Source: CAZHPA01 sp964533945
GTDB taxonomy: Bacteria; Bacillota; Clostridia; Lachnospirales; WRBF01
NCBI GenBank assembly: GCA_964533945.1
Contig: CAZHPA010000002.1
Coordinates: 1 to 64,000 of the forward strand
Length of the DNA stretch: 64,000 nt
Direction of reading: 5' to 3'
Below, piece after piece: positions 42,192-50,653 of the stretch; position 1 is the first letter of the stretch; the number at the start of each line of letters is the position of its first letter. The notes under the pieces are model-generated. The model saw nothing but the letters and a program-made list of their open reading frames with translations, did not search any database and had not been told where the DNA came from. A program made the translations under genes and the position numbers.

Positions 42192-44117
42192 ATGGATTTT
42201 AGCGAACAACTTAAAAAACTTCCCGATTTAAGCGGAGTTTATATTATGAGAGATAAAGACGACAATATAATATATATTGGAAAAGCAAAAAGCCTAAAAA
42301 ATCGTGTTAGACAATATTTTCAAGCGTCGTCTTTGTCGGATAACAGAGTATTAAGGCTTGTACCAAACATAACCCGATTCGAATATATAGTAACAGACAC
42401 AGAACTTGAAGCATTAATTTTAGAATGTAACTTAATTAAACAGCATAAGCCTAAGTACAATATTTTGTTAAAAGACGACAAAGCCTACCCTTTTATTAAA
42501 GTTACAATTGCCGAAGATTTTCCCAGAGTTTTAAAAGTTAGAAGACACGAAAAAGATAAAGCCAAATATTATGGCCCATATTCAAGCGGATTGGCAATTA
42601 ATGAAACAATAGACTTAATTCATAAAATTTGGCAGTTGCGTACTTGTAATAAAGCAATTAAAGCAATTTCACAACAACCTGTCAAAAACAAAGAACGTCC
42701 ATGCTTAAATTATGATATGGGAAAATGTTTAGCACCTTGCCAACAAAAAGTTTCTAAAGAGCAATATAATGAAATGGTTGAAGAAGTTGTATCATTTTTA
42801 AATGGCAAGCATTCAGATATAATTAAGAAGCTGGAACAAGATATGTTCAAGTTTTCTGAAAACTTGGAATTTGAAAAAGCCGCAGATTTAAGAAATAAAA
42901 TTACGGCAATTAAAAAGCTTAAAGAAGAACAAAAGCTTCAAATGCTTCCTAATGAAGAAAAAGATATTATTGCCGTTGCTTTAAATGAAAACAAAGAAGA
43001 AGCTTTAGTTTTAATCTTTTTTATAAGAGGCGGCAAAATGACAGGCAAAGAACATTTTTTGCTCAATATTTCTTTAGAAGCAATGGAGCAACCGCTTAAA
43101 GAAGCAAGTGAACCAAAAGAAATAGAAGAAGAAATTAAAGGCAATGTTATAGCCGAATTTATTAAGCAATTTTACAGCGAAACAACTTACATTCCAAAGC
43201 AAATTATTTTGCAGACAGAACTTTTGGATAAAGACTTAATATCAAAATGGTTGTCTGCATTAAAAGGACAAAACGTTTCTTTAATTGTTCCAAAAAAAGG
43301 CGACAAGCTAGGGCTTGTTTCACTTGCTGCCAAAAATGCACAAATTATGCTTGAAAAACACAAAGACCAACTAGACCGAGAACAAAGCAAAACTTTAGGA
43401 GCAGTTTTAGAAATACAAAAAGCGCTGTCATTAAACTTCTTTCTTAAAAGAATTGAAGCATACGACATTTCAAATATACAAGGTTTTGAAATGGTTGGCT
43501 CAATGGTTGTTTTTGAAAATGGCAAACCCAAGCCTAACGATTATAGAAAATTTAAAATTAAATATGTTAACGGAGCAAACGACTTTCAAAGCATTGAGGA
43601 AGTAATTATAAGGCGGTTTTTGCGCTATATGAATGCAGATAAACAGCAATCAAACCCAATAGAAAGCTTTTCTAATCTTCCCGATATTATATTTGTTGAC
43701 GGAGGGCTAGGGCAAATTAGCAGCGTTTTAGCCGCATTAAACACTTTAAATATTAAAATTCCCGTTTGCGGAATGGTTAAAGACGATAAGCACAAAACAA
43801 AAGGGCTAATTTTTAATGGTAACGAAATACAGTTAAGCACATCGTCTGAAGGATTTAAGTTAATTACAAGAATACAAGATGAAGTTCATCGCTTTGCCAT
43901 TACCTATCACCGCAAATTAAGAGAAAAAACAACTTTTAAATCAATACTAGACAGCATACCACTAATTGGACAGCGCAGAAAAAAAGCATTGCTTAAACAT
44001 TTCGGCTCTATAGAAAAAATTATGGAAGCAAGCGTTTCAGAGCTTTCAAGCATTGAAGGAATGAATGGAGAATCAGCGCTGAAAGTTTATAATTTTTTTA
44101 TAAATCAAAAAAATTAA
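42192..44117 (+). CDS. uvrC: Excinuclease ABC subunit C
   Basis: ATG 42192 has no clear ribosome site, although it directly follows thiN. The 641-residue product has the GIY-YIG nuclease (LSGVYIMRDKDDNIIYIGKA), a UvrB-binding UVR motif (about 200-240), the RNase-H-like 5' nuclease (YDISNIQGFEMVGSMVVFEN, PDIIFVDGGLGQISS) and a C-terminal HhH pair (LIGQRRKKALLKHFGSIEKI). It makes both incisions in nucleotide excision repair. Confidence 0.96.
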   Translation: MDFSEQLKKLPDLSGVYIMRDKDDNIIYIGKAKSLKNRVRQYFQASSLSDNRVLRLVPNITRFEYIVTDTELEALILECNLIKQHKPKYNILLKDDKAYPFIKVTIAEDFPRVLKVRRHEKDKAKYYGPYSSGLAINETIDLIHKIWQLRTCNKAIKAISQQPVKNKERPCLNYDMGKCLAPCQQKVSKEQYNEMVEEVVSFLNGKHSDIIKKLEQDMFKFSENLEFEKAADLRNKITAIKKLKEEQKLQMLPNEEKDIIAVALNENKEEALVLIFFIRGGKMTGKEHFLLNISLEAMEQPLKEASEPKEIEEEIKGNVIAEFIKQFYSETTYIPKQIILQTELLDKDLISKWLSALKGQNVSLIVPKKGDKLGLVSLAAKNAQIMLEKHKDQLDREQSKTLGAVLEIQKALSLNFFLKRIEAYDISNIQGFEMVGSMVVFENGKPKPNDYRKFKIKYVNGANDFQSIEEVIIRRFLRYMNADKQQSNPIESFSNLPDIIFVDGGLGQISSVLAALNTLNIKIPVCGMVKDDKHKTKGLIFNGNEIQLSTSSEGFKLITRIQDEVHRFAITYHRKLREKTTFKSILDSIPLIGQRRKKALLKHFGSIEKIMEASVSELSSIEGMNGESALKVYNFFINQKN

Positions 44118-44137
44118 AGCAACAAGGAGGTGTCGGC

Positions 44138-44440
44138 ATGAGAATCGACACATTTTCAACGGATTTTGTTTATTCTGAAAAACTTACGCAAGAATATAAA
44201 ACCGTGCATATTAAGCTTGGGCTAAATAACGGTTCTGGGGAGCTTACTATTTTCTCCAATGAATATATTGCTCTTGACGACCTTAATTATATCGTTAAGT
44301 CAATTAAAAGTGATATACTTAGAAAAATTAGAATTAATATCCCTAAAGATTGTATTATAGTTTTAGACGTTAACGGCGAAAAACGCAAGGCGATTGTTGA
44401 CGAAAACATAGGAGAAGTTGCTGGATTTTGCGAATACTAA
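44138..44440 (+). CDS. Conserved-looking hypothetical protein (100 aa)
   Basis: ACAAGGAGG precedes ATG. The product starts MRIDTFSTDFVYSEKLTQEY and is a soluble alpha/beta protein with no membrane helix or Cys cluster; DCIIVLDVNGEKRKAIVDEN is its most ordered part. I do not recognise the family. It lies between uvrC and hprK, 21 and 20 bases away, so it is expressed with them. Confidence 0.7.
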   Translation: MRIDTFSTDFVYSEKLTQEYKTVHIKLGLNNGSGELTIFSNEYIALDDLNYIVKSIKSDILRKIRINIPKDCIIVLDVNGEKRKAIVDENIGEVAGFCEY

Positions 44441-44459
44441 TTAAGGAGAATTAATTTTT

Positions 44460-45386
44460 ATGTATTCTGTAGCAATTAAAGTTATTATGGAAGTGTTTGA
44501 ATTAAAGCTTTTAACTAAAGATGTAAACATTTCTGAAAAATTTTTATACCATGCAGAAATAAATAGACCGGCACTACAGCTTGCCGGCTTCTATGATTAT
44601 TTTAATGAAGACAGGCTTCAAATTATAGGCATGGTTGAATATACATTTTTGAAAAAATTGCAAACCGAAGACAGAGTTAGTAGAATTAAAAAAATACTTA
44701 GCTTTAAATTGCCTTGTGTTGTTATATGCCGTGGGCTTGAGCCTTTCCCTGAAATGATTGAATTTGCAACGCAAAACGATATACCAATTTTTTCGTATGA
44801 AGGCGTTACAACAGAATTTTTAGGAGAAATAATTCGCTGGTTGCGTGTTGAGCTTGCCCCTCGTGTTACGCTTCATGGTGTTTTGGTTGATATTTATGGC
44901 GAAGGCGTTTTAATTATGGGCGAAAGCGGAATTGGCAAAAGCGAAACAGCCCTAGAATTAATTAAGCGTGGGCATAGATTTGTTGCCGATGATGCCGTGG
45001 AAATTAAGCGTGCTTCCCGCCAAACGCTTGTTGGAAGTTGCCCTGAAGTTATAAGGTATTTTATAGAATTACGTGGAATAGGTATTATAGATGTTAAGCA
45101 AATGTACGGCGTTGAATCTATTAAAACAACACAGGCAATAGATTTGGTAATTAGCCTTGAAGCTTGGAACGCAAGCAAAGAATACGATAGACTAGGGCTT
45201 AATGAAGAATACATGGAAATTTTAGGAAACTATGTTGTTTGCCATACAATACCGGTTAGACCGGGAAGAAACCTTGCAATAATTTGCGAATCTGCCGCAA
45301 TTAACTATAGGCAAAAGAAAATGGGGTATAATGCTGCTAAAATGCTTAATGAAAGAGTGCTTGGTAATATGAGTAAAAAAAGTTAA
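44460..45386 (+). CDS. hprK: HPr kinase/phosphorylase
   Basis: AAGGAG precedes ATG. The 308-residue product has the N-terminal domain (EINRPALQLAGFYDYF, RLQIIGMVEYTFL), the P-loop GESGIGKSETALELIKRGHR, the DDAVEIKR motif and the HprK signature ELRGIGIIDVKQMYGVESIK. It phosphorylates and dephosphorylates Ser46 of HPr for carbon catabolite control. A Crh-like substrate is encoded at 48293. Confidence 0.96.
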   Translation: MYSVAIKVIMEVFELKLLTKDVNISEKFLYHAEINRPALQLAGFYDYFNEDRLQIIGMVEYTFLKKLQTEDRVSRIKKILSFKLPCVVICRGLEPFPEMIEFATQNDIPIFSYEGVTTEFLGEIIRWLRVELAPRVTLHGVLVDIYGEGVLIMGESGIGKSETALELIKRGHRFVADDAVEIKRASRQTLVGSCPEVIRYFIELRGIGIIDVKQMYGVESIKTTQAIDLVISLEAWNASKEYDRLGLNEEYMEILGNYVVCHTIPVRPGRNLAIICESAAINYRQKKMGYNAAKMLNERVLGNMSKKS

Positions 45387-45401
45387 ACCCTAAAATCAGA
45401 A

Positions 45402-45507
45402 ATTTTCTATTTAATTTGTTTTAGGAAATAGCGCCCATAAAACAGGGGATTTTCTATTTAATTTGTTTTTAGAAATAGCACCTCCTAAAATCTTTGATTT
45501 TAGGAGG
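45402..45507. repeat. Two 34-base repeats and a 12-bp hairpin before murB
   Basis: A 34-base unit (ATTTTCTATTTAATTTGTTT...) occurs at 45402-45435 and 45449-45482 with about three differences, period 47. Each copy can fold through CTATTT/AAATAG. The second runs into a perfect 12-bp hairpin (45481-45492 with 45496-45507) whose 3' arm contains AGGAGG. A third CCTAAAATC lies at 45390. No T run follows, so it is not a standard rightward terminator. Confidence 0.7.
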
Positions 45508-45530
45508 AAATAAAAAAAGGGGGGCAAAGC

Positions 45531-46433
45531 TTGAAAGATGAATTTAAATTAATTGCGGAAAAATCGCAAATTCTAGTAAATGAGCCTATGTCAAAACATA
45601 CGTCGTTTAAAATCGGTGGATTAACAGATGTTTTGCTTTTACCAAAAACAAAGCTTGAACTAATTTCGTTAATTACTATTTGCAAACAAAATAATTTCCC
45701 TTTTTATATTATTGGAAATGGAAGTAATTTACTTGTTACAGATAAAGGTTTTCGTGGCATTATAATTAAAATTGCCGAAAACTACAGCAAAATTGAAGTT
45801 TCGAACAACACTATTACATGCGAAGCCGGAGCGCTTCTTTCAACGCTTGCAAATACGGCGTTAGAGCATGAACTTGCTGGTCTTGAATTTGCCGCAGGCA
45901 TTCCCGGAACTGTAGGCGGTGCCGTTTGCATGAATGCCGGAGCTTATGATGGTGAAATTAAAGATGCTGTAGTTTCGGCTGAAGTTTTAAAGCAAGACGG
46001 AACAGTTGCTGTTTTAACAAACGAACAGCTTGAATTTGGTTATAGAACAAGTATAATTCAAAAAATGCAAGATAGCGTTTTATTAAGTGCAACTTTTTGT
46101 CTAAAACATGGAAATAAAGAACAAATAAAATCAAAAATGGAAGAATTAAAGCGGAAAAGAAAAGAGCGCCAACCGCTTGAATTGCCAAGCGCCGGAAGCA
46201 CATTTAAGCGCCCAAAAGGCTATTATGCCGGAAAACTTATTATGGACTGTGGACTTAAAGGCTATAGAATAGGCGGAGCAGAAGTTTCAAAAAAACATTG
46301 CGGCTTTATAGTAAACGCAAAAAACGCAACAGCAAAAGATGTTTTAGATTTAATTAAACACGTTAAAACCGTTGTGCTTGAAAAATTTAACATTGAATTG
46401 GAAGAAGAAATTAAAATTATTGGTGAACAATAA
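45531..46433 (+). CDS. murB: UDP-N-acetylenolpyruvoylglucosamine reductase
   Basis: AAGGGGGG precedes TTG 45531. The 300-residue product is a type II MurB: KHTSFKIGGLTDVLLLPKTK, IGNGSNLLVTDKGFRG, LEFAAGIPGTVGGAVCMNAG, YRTSIIQ, PSAGSTFKRPKGYYAGKLI. It is an FAD enzyme making UDP-MurNAc for peptidoglycan. The 144-base gap to hprK contains the repeat and hairpin described there. Confidence 0.96.
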   Translation: MKDEFKLIAEKSQILVNEPMSKHTSFKIGGLTDVLLLPKTKLELISLITICKQNNFPFYIIGNGSNLLVTDKGFRGIIIKIAENYSKIEVSNNTITCEAGALLSTLANTALEHELAGLEFAAGIPGTVGGAVCMNAGAYDGEIKDAVVSAEVLKQDGTVAVLTNEQLEFGYRTSIIQKMQDSVLLSATFCLKHGNKEQIKSKMEELKRKRKERQPLELPSAGSTFKRPKGYYAGKLIMDCGLKGYRIGGAEVSKKHCGFIVNAKNATAKDVLDLIKHVKTVVLEKFNIELEEEIKIIGEQ

Positions 46434-46466
46434 AAAGGGGAATGTGTTGCAAAAAAGGAGGAATTT

Positions 46467-47324
46467 TTGGTGCAGTTTATTATTGTTACCGGTATGTCGG
46501 GAGCAGGAAAAAGTACGGCTTTAAAATTTTTAGAAGACATAGGCTTCTTTTGCGTTGACAACTTACCCCCTTCTCTTATTTTAAAGTTTGCAGAAGTTTG
46601 CTTCAGACCGGGAACAGATATTGAACGGGTTGCATTGGGAATTGACATTAGAGGCGGTAAACTGTTTGATGATTTATTTTTAGAAATTGAAAAGATTAAC
46701 ACCGAATATACAAGCTGTACAATTTTGTTTTTAGATAGCCCAGACGAAGTTCTTTTAAAACGGTACAAAGAAACAAGACGTTCTCACCCATTGGCTAAAA
46801 ACGACAGAATTGCAGTTGGTATTGAAAAAGAAAGAGAACTTTTGTCGGAAGTTAAGCTTAAAGCAACTTATATTATCGACACATCAAACTTTTTAACAAG
46901 ACAGCTAAAAGAAAAAATTAACGAAATATTTGTTGATAATAAAGATTTCGACAGCTTAATAATTACAGTTTTATCATTTGGCTTTAAATATGGCATACCA
47001 AATGACGCAGACCTTGTTTTTGATGTTAGGTTTATAGCAAACCCATTTTATATTTCAGAGTTAAAAGAACTAACAGGCAACGACAGCGCTGTTAGCGATT
47101 ATGTTATGAGCTTTGAAGCAAGCAATATTTTTCTTAACAAGCTTACAGATTTAATTAGCTTTTTAATTCCAAACTATATATCCGAAGGTAAAAACAGGCT
47201 TGTTATAGCTATAGGCTGCACAGGGGGTAAACACCGTTCTGTAACTTTAACAAATAAACTGGCTTCCGCCTTAAAAAATCAAGGAAATTCTATAGTTGTT
47301 AGCCATAGAGATATTATGAAGTAA
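46467..47324 (+). CDS. rapZ: RNase adapter RapZ (YvcJ) nucleotide-binding protein
   Basis: AAGGAGG precedes TTG 46467; GTG 46470 is equally possible. The product has Walker A GMSGAGKSTALKFLEDIG, VDNLPPSLI, and the C-terminal sensing motifs SFGFKYGIPNDADLVFDVRF and IGCTGGKHRSVTLTNKLA. It is an ATP/GTP-binding protein that in some bacteria guides small RNA decay and here probably affects envelope or metabolic control. In Bacillus yvcK lies between rapZ and whiA; here whiA follows directly. Confidence 0.95.
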   Translation: MVQFIIVTGMSGAGKSTALKFLEDIGFFCVDNLPPSLILKFAEVCFRPGTDIERVALGIDIRGGKLFDDLFLEIEKINTEYTSCTILFLDSPDEVLLKRYKETRRSHPLAKNDRIAVGIEKERELLSEVKLKATYIIDTSNFLTRQLKEKINEIFVDNKDFDSLIITVLSFGFKYGIPNDADLVFDVRFIANPFYISELKELTGNDSAVSDYVMSFEASNIFLNKLTDLISFLIPNYISEGKNRLVIAIGCTGGKHRSVTLTNKLASALKNQGNSIVVSHRDIMK

Positions 47325-47339
47325 CAAAGAGGTTGTTTT

Positions 47340-48290
47340 ATGTCATTTTCTTCAGAAGTTAAAAAAGAGCTTTGCACTCGAATGGGTGGCGGGAGACATT
47401 GTGAAATTGCAGAGCTTTTGGGCATTATTAACACTTGCGGCGTTATTTTTAGTAATGAACTTGTTATTTTTATAAAAATTCAAACAGAAAACGCTATTGT
47501 TGCAAAAAAGTTCTTTACATTAGTCAAAAATAACTTTAATATTACAAGTAACGTAACTGTTAGCAAAATTGGAAAGAAAAACAGAACATATAGCGTTTTA
47601 ATTAATGACTATAATTGTTGCCGAAAAATTTTAAGCGCTGTTGGAATTTTAAAAAATGTTAACGGTGAAATAGTTGTTAAAAAGGGTATAAACCCTTTAA
47701 TTGTTAAAAGTGTGTGCTGTAAGCGGTCTTATATTAGAGGTGTTTTTATTGCAGGAGGTTCTTTGAATGCCCCTGAAAAAACTTACCATTTGGAATTTGT
47801 TAATTCGAGCTTTGAATTAAGCGAAAGCTTGAAAAACTTAATTAATTTTTTCAAGCTAAATTCAAAAATCATTGAACGCAAAGGGCATTTTGTTGTATAT
47901 TTAAAAGAAGGCGAGAACATTGTTGATTTGCTCAATATTATGGAAGCTCATATTTGTGTTTTGGGCTTTCATAACGTTCAAATTTTAAAAGACATGAGAA
48001 ACAACGTAAATCGCCTTGTCAATTGTGAGACGGCCAATATTAGAAAAACCGTTGATGCTTCTGTTAAACAAATTGACGACATTAAATTTATTGAATCTGT
48101 TAAAGGGCTTGGCTATTTAGATAAACAGCTTCAGCAGGTAGCACGGCTTAGAATTGAAAACCCCGAAGCAACTTTGCAAGAATTAGGAGAGCTTTTGTGT
48201 CCGCCTGTTGGTAAATCTGGAACGAACCACAGGCTTAGAAAAATTAGCCAAATAGCCTATAATTTAAGAATAAAAAGAAAGGAGGATTAA
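47340..48290 (+). CDS. whiA: DNA-binding protein WhiA
   Basis: AAGAGG precedes ATG. The 316-residue product has the LAGLIDADG-like N-terminal fold (CCKRSYIRGVFIAGGSLNAP, YHLEFVN) and the C-terminal helix-turn-helix (ATLQELGELLCPPVGKSGTN, HRLRKISQIA). WhiA controls sporulation in Actinobacteria and affects division in Firmicutes. It is separated from the HPr-like gene by two bases. Confidence 0.95.
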   Translation: MSFSSEVKKELCTRMGGGRHCEIAELLGIINTCGVIFSNELVIFIKIQTENAIVAKKFFTLVKNNFNITSNVTVSKIGKKNRTYSVLINDYNCCRKILSAVGILKNVNGEIVVKKGINPLIVKSVCCKRSYIRGVFIAGGSLNAPEKTYHLEFVNSSFELSESLKNLINFFKLNSKIIERKGHFVVYLKEGENIVDLLNIMEAHICVLGFHNVQILKDMRNNVNRLVNCETANIRKTVDASVKQIDDIKFIESVKGLGYLDKQLQQVARLRIENPEATLQELGELLCPPVGKSGTNHRLRKISQIAYNLRIKRKED

Positions 48291-48292
48291 TT

Positions 48293-48553
48293 GTGGTTGA
48301 ACAAACTATAAATGTAACTACCGATTTAGAATCAAGACCGGCGGCAATGTTCGTTCAAAATGCAAGCAAATTTATTAGCCATATTAAAGTTAGAATCGAA
48401 AATAAAACCGTTAATGCCAAAAGTATTATGGGAGTTATTTCATTAGGTATATGTAACGGGCAAAGCGTTACAATTATTGCAGATGGCGAAGACGAAAAAC
48501 AAGCAATTGCATCGCTTGAAAGTTTTTTATGTGATAAGGAAAAAACAGCCTAA
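48293..48553 (+). CDS. crh: Crh-like HPr protein lacking the phospho-histidine
   Basis: AAGGAGG is followed by GTG 48293. The 86-residue product has the HPr fold, but the usual GLHARPA around His15 reads DLESRPA, so PEP-dependent phosphorylation is not possible. The Ser46 region is kept (NAKSIMGVISLGI), so HPr kinase can modify it. This is the state of Bacillus Crh, which also lies directly after whiA. A regulatory rather than transport role is inferred. Confidence 0.88.
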   Translation: MVEQTINVTTDLESRPAAMFVQNASKFISHIKVRIENKTVNAKSIMGVISLGICNGQSVTIIADGEDEKQAIASLESFLCDKEKTA

Positions 48554-48567
48554 AGCGAGGAGATTTT

Positions 48568-50049
48568 GTGCTGGGAAAAATTGATTTAACATGTAAGTTA
48601 GATAAAAAACAATATAAATCAGAGCTTGCCGGGCTTGAAAAAACTTTGGCAGAGCTTCAACGCCGCATTAAAGAACAGGGAATACCTGTTATAATTGCTT
48701 TGGAAGGCTTTAGTGCGGCAGGAAAAGGCAATTTAATAAGCAAAATTGTATATCCTCTCGACCCACGAGAATTTAATGTATATACTATGGATAAAGTTTC
48801 GGAAGATGCGTATATGCGCCCGTTTTTATGGTCGTTTTGGACAAAAATTCCATCTAAAGGCAGAATTACAATATTCGATAAAACTTGGCATAAAGCAGCA
48901 CTTCCTTCTGCTTCTAACAGTTGGCATCTTGGCAGCAAAGCAACAAATAAAGCATTTTACGATATAAACGCATTTGAACGCCAGCTTAATGACGACGGAA
49001 CGTTAATTATTAAATTATTTTTGCATATTAGCCAAGAAGAACAAAAAAGGCGACTTAAAGAAATTGAAAGAAACCCCGACACTTCTTGGAGAGTTAGCGA
49101 AAAAAACTGGGAGCAAAACAAAAACTATGACCGCTATGTTTCCCTTTTTGAAAATATGATCCAACAAACAAATAGCGGCGATAGTCAATGGTCTGTTATC
49201 GAAGCAGACGATGTTAAATATGCAACTATTAAAGCATATAAAATAATAATTAGCAAAATTGAAACAGAACTTAATTTGCGCCAATTAAAAAACAGCATAA
49301 AAATTTCTGAACCAACAACAGTTTCTGCGCCTGAAATTTCAATACTAAGTTCTGTTGATTTAAGCAAAGACATTTCAGACAAAGTTTATAAAGAAAAACT
49401 GCAAGTTTATCAAAGCAAAATTTCAGATTTAGGCTACAAGCTATATACTAAAAGAAAATCTGTTGTAATAGTTTATGAAGGCTGGGATGCTTCGGGTAAA
49501 GGCGGAAACATTAAGCGTTTAACAGAAGAACTTGACCCAAGAGGCTATGAAGTTGTGCCTGTTGCAAAGCCAACAGAAGAAGAACTTTCGCATCACTATT
49601 TATGGCGCTTTTTTAATAAGCTTCCTAAAGATGGGCATATAGCTATTTTTGATAGGTCTTGGTATGGTAGGGTTTTAGTTGAAAGAATTGAAGGCTTTTG
49701 CGATACAAAAAGTTGGCAAAATGCCTACAAAGAAATTAACGACATGGAAATGCACCTTGCAAACCACGGAACAGTTATATTCAAGTTTTGGTTTCATATA
49801 GACAAGCAGACACAGCTAGAACGGTTTAAGGCTAGAGAAATTAATCCTTTAAAGTCATATAAAATAACAGATGAAGATTGGCGAAACAGGGAAAAATGGG
49901 ACTTATACGAAAAAGCTGTTAATGAAATGCTATTTAGAACAAATACAGAATATGCACCGTGGACTATAATTGAATCTAACAGCAAAAAGTTTGCACGTAT
50001 TAAAGTGCTTAAACATGTAGTTAAACTGCTTCAAGAACAGCTTAAATAG
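48568..50049 (+). CDS. pap: Two-domain PPK2: polyphosphate:AMP phosphotransferase
   Basis: GAGGAG precedes GTG 48568. The 493-residue product contains two PPK2 domains: about 15-235 (ALEGFSAAGKGNLISKIV, FWTKIPSKGRITIFDKTWH) and about 265-490 (VYEGWDASGKGGNIKRLTEE, PKDGHIAIFDRSWYGRVLVE). Fused PPK2 enzymes transfer phosphate from polyphosphate to AMP. The second domain keeps the standard Walker A and lid Asp-Arg; the first has DKTW in place of DRSWY and may be structural. A hairpin follows at 50073. Confidence 0.92.
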   Translation: MLGKIDLTCKLDKKQYKSELAGLEKTLAELQRRIKEQGIPVIIALEGFSAAGKGNLISKIVYPLDPREFNVYTMDKVSEDAYMRPFLWSFWTKIPSKGRITIFDKTWHKAALPSASNSWHLGSKATNKAFYDINAFERQLNDDGTLIIKLFLHISQEEQKRRLKEIERNPDTSWRVSEKNWEQNKNYDRYVSLFENMIQQTNSGDSQWSVIEADDVKYATIKAYKIIISKIETELNLRQLKNSIKISEPTTVSAPEISILSSVDLSKDISDKVYKEKLQVYQSKISDLGYKLYTKRKSVVIVYEGWDASGKGGNIKRLTEELDPRGYEVVPVAKPTEEELSHHYLWRFFNKLPKDGHIAIFDRSWYGRVLVERIEGFCDTKSWQNAYKEINDMEMHLANHGTVIFKFWFHIDKQTQLERFKAREINPLKSYKITDEDWRNREKWDLYEKAVNEMLFRTNTEYAPWTIIESNSKKFARIKVLKHVVKLLQEQLK

Positions 50050-50072
50050 ATTTTAAGATTTTAAGATAAAAC

Positions 50073-50108
50073 GTGGGGTTTTAGTTTGGGGCTCCACGTT
50101 ATTATTAA
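50073..50108 (+). terminator. Weak terminator-like hairpin after pap
   Basis: ACGTGG and CCACGT pair around a G/T-rich loop, followed by TTATTATT. Confidence 0.4.
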
Positions 50109-50121
50109 AAGGTGGGTTGAA

Positions 50122-50598
50122 ATGGACAAGCCTAAACTATACAGAAAACGTTTTATTCCAAATGAAATGGTTTATTTAAAAGATGATGAAATTGTTTATA
50201 TGGATAATTTTATAATGATTACGAAATGGAAAGTTTTAAAACCTCGCAAAGATTTTACGCATGGCTGCTCTTGCTTTTTTCTGAAAGAAGGATTTAAAAT
50301 TAGCAAATTTTATGATAGCGGCGAAAATTGTGTTTATACATATTGTGATATAATTGAAACAATATATAGTGAAAAAGACAACAGCTATATTTTTAATGAT
50401 TTATTAGTTGATGTTATAGTTTTAAATACAGGAGAAGTTAAAGTTTTAGATTTAGCCGAGTTAACAGAAGCGCTAGATAAAAAACTAATATCAGTTGATA
50501 CTGCTAAAAAGGCGCTTGTTTTAGTTGATAAGCTATTGTCAATTATTTATGAAGGCAAGTTTTTAGACTACACAAAGCATTTAGAAGCATACGCATAA
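50122..50598 (+). CDS. DUF402 family protein
   Basis: AAAGGTGG points to ATG 50122 (MDKPKLYRKRFIPNEMVYLK). The 158-residue product has the DUF402 pattern: FYDSGENCVYTYCDIIETIY, IFNDLLVDVIVLNTGEVKVL and a C-terminal helical region. Related nucleoside-phosphatase/FAU-1 type proteins bind RNA or nucleotides. The precise role here is unknown. It converges with hemW. Confidence 0.8.
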   Translation: MDKPKLYRKRFIPNEMVYLKDDEIVYMDNFIMITKWKVLKPRKDFTHGCSCFFLKEGFKISKFYDSGENCVYTYCDIIETIYSEKDNSYIFNDLLVDVIVLNTGEVKVLDLAELTEALDKKLISVDTAKKALVLVDKLLSIIYEGKFLDYTKHLEAYA

Positions 50599-50623
50599 TT
50601 TTAAGTAAAATAAATAGGAAAAT

Positions 50624-50649
50624 AGCGTTTGGCTTTTTTGCCAAACGCA
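50624..50649. terminator. Hairpin between converging DUF402 and hemW genes
   Basis: GCGTTTGGC and GCCAAACGC form a perfect 9-bp stem around a T-only loop. U-runs outside are short. Confidence 0.5.
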
Positions 50650-50653
50650 AGCT

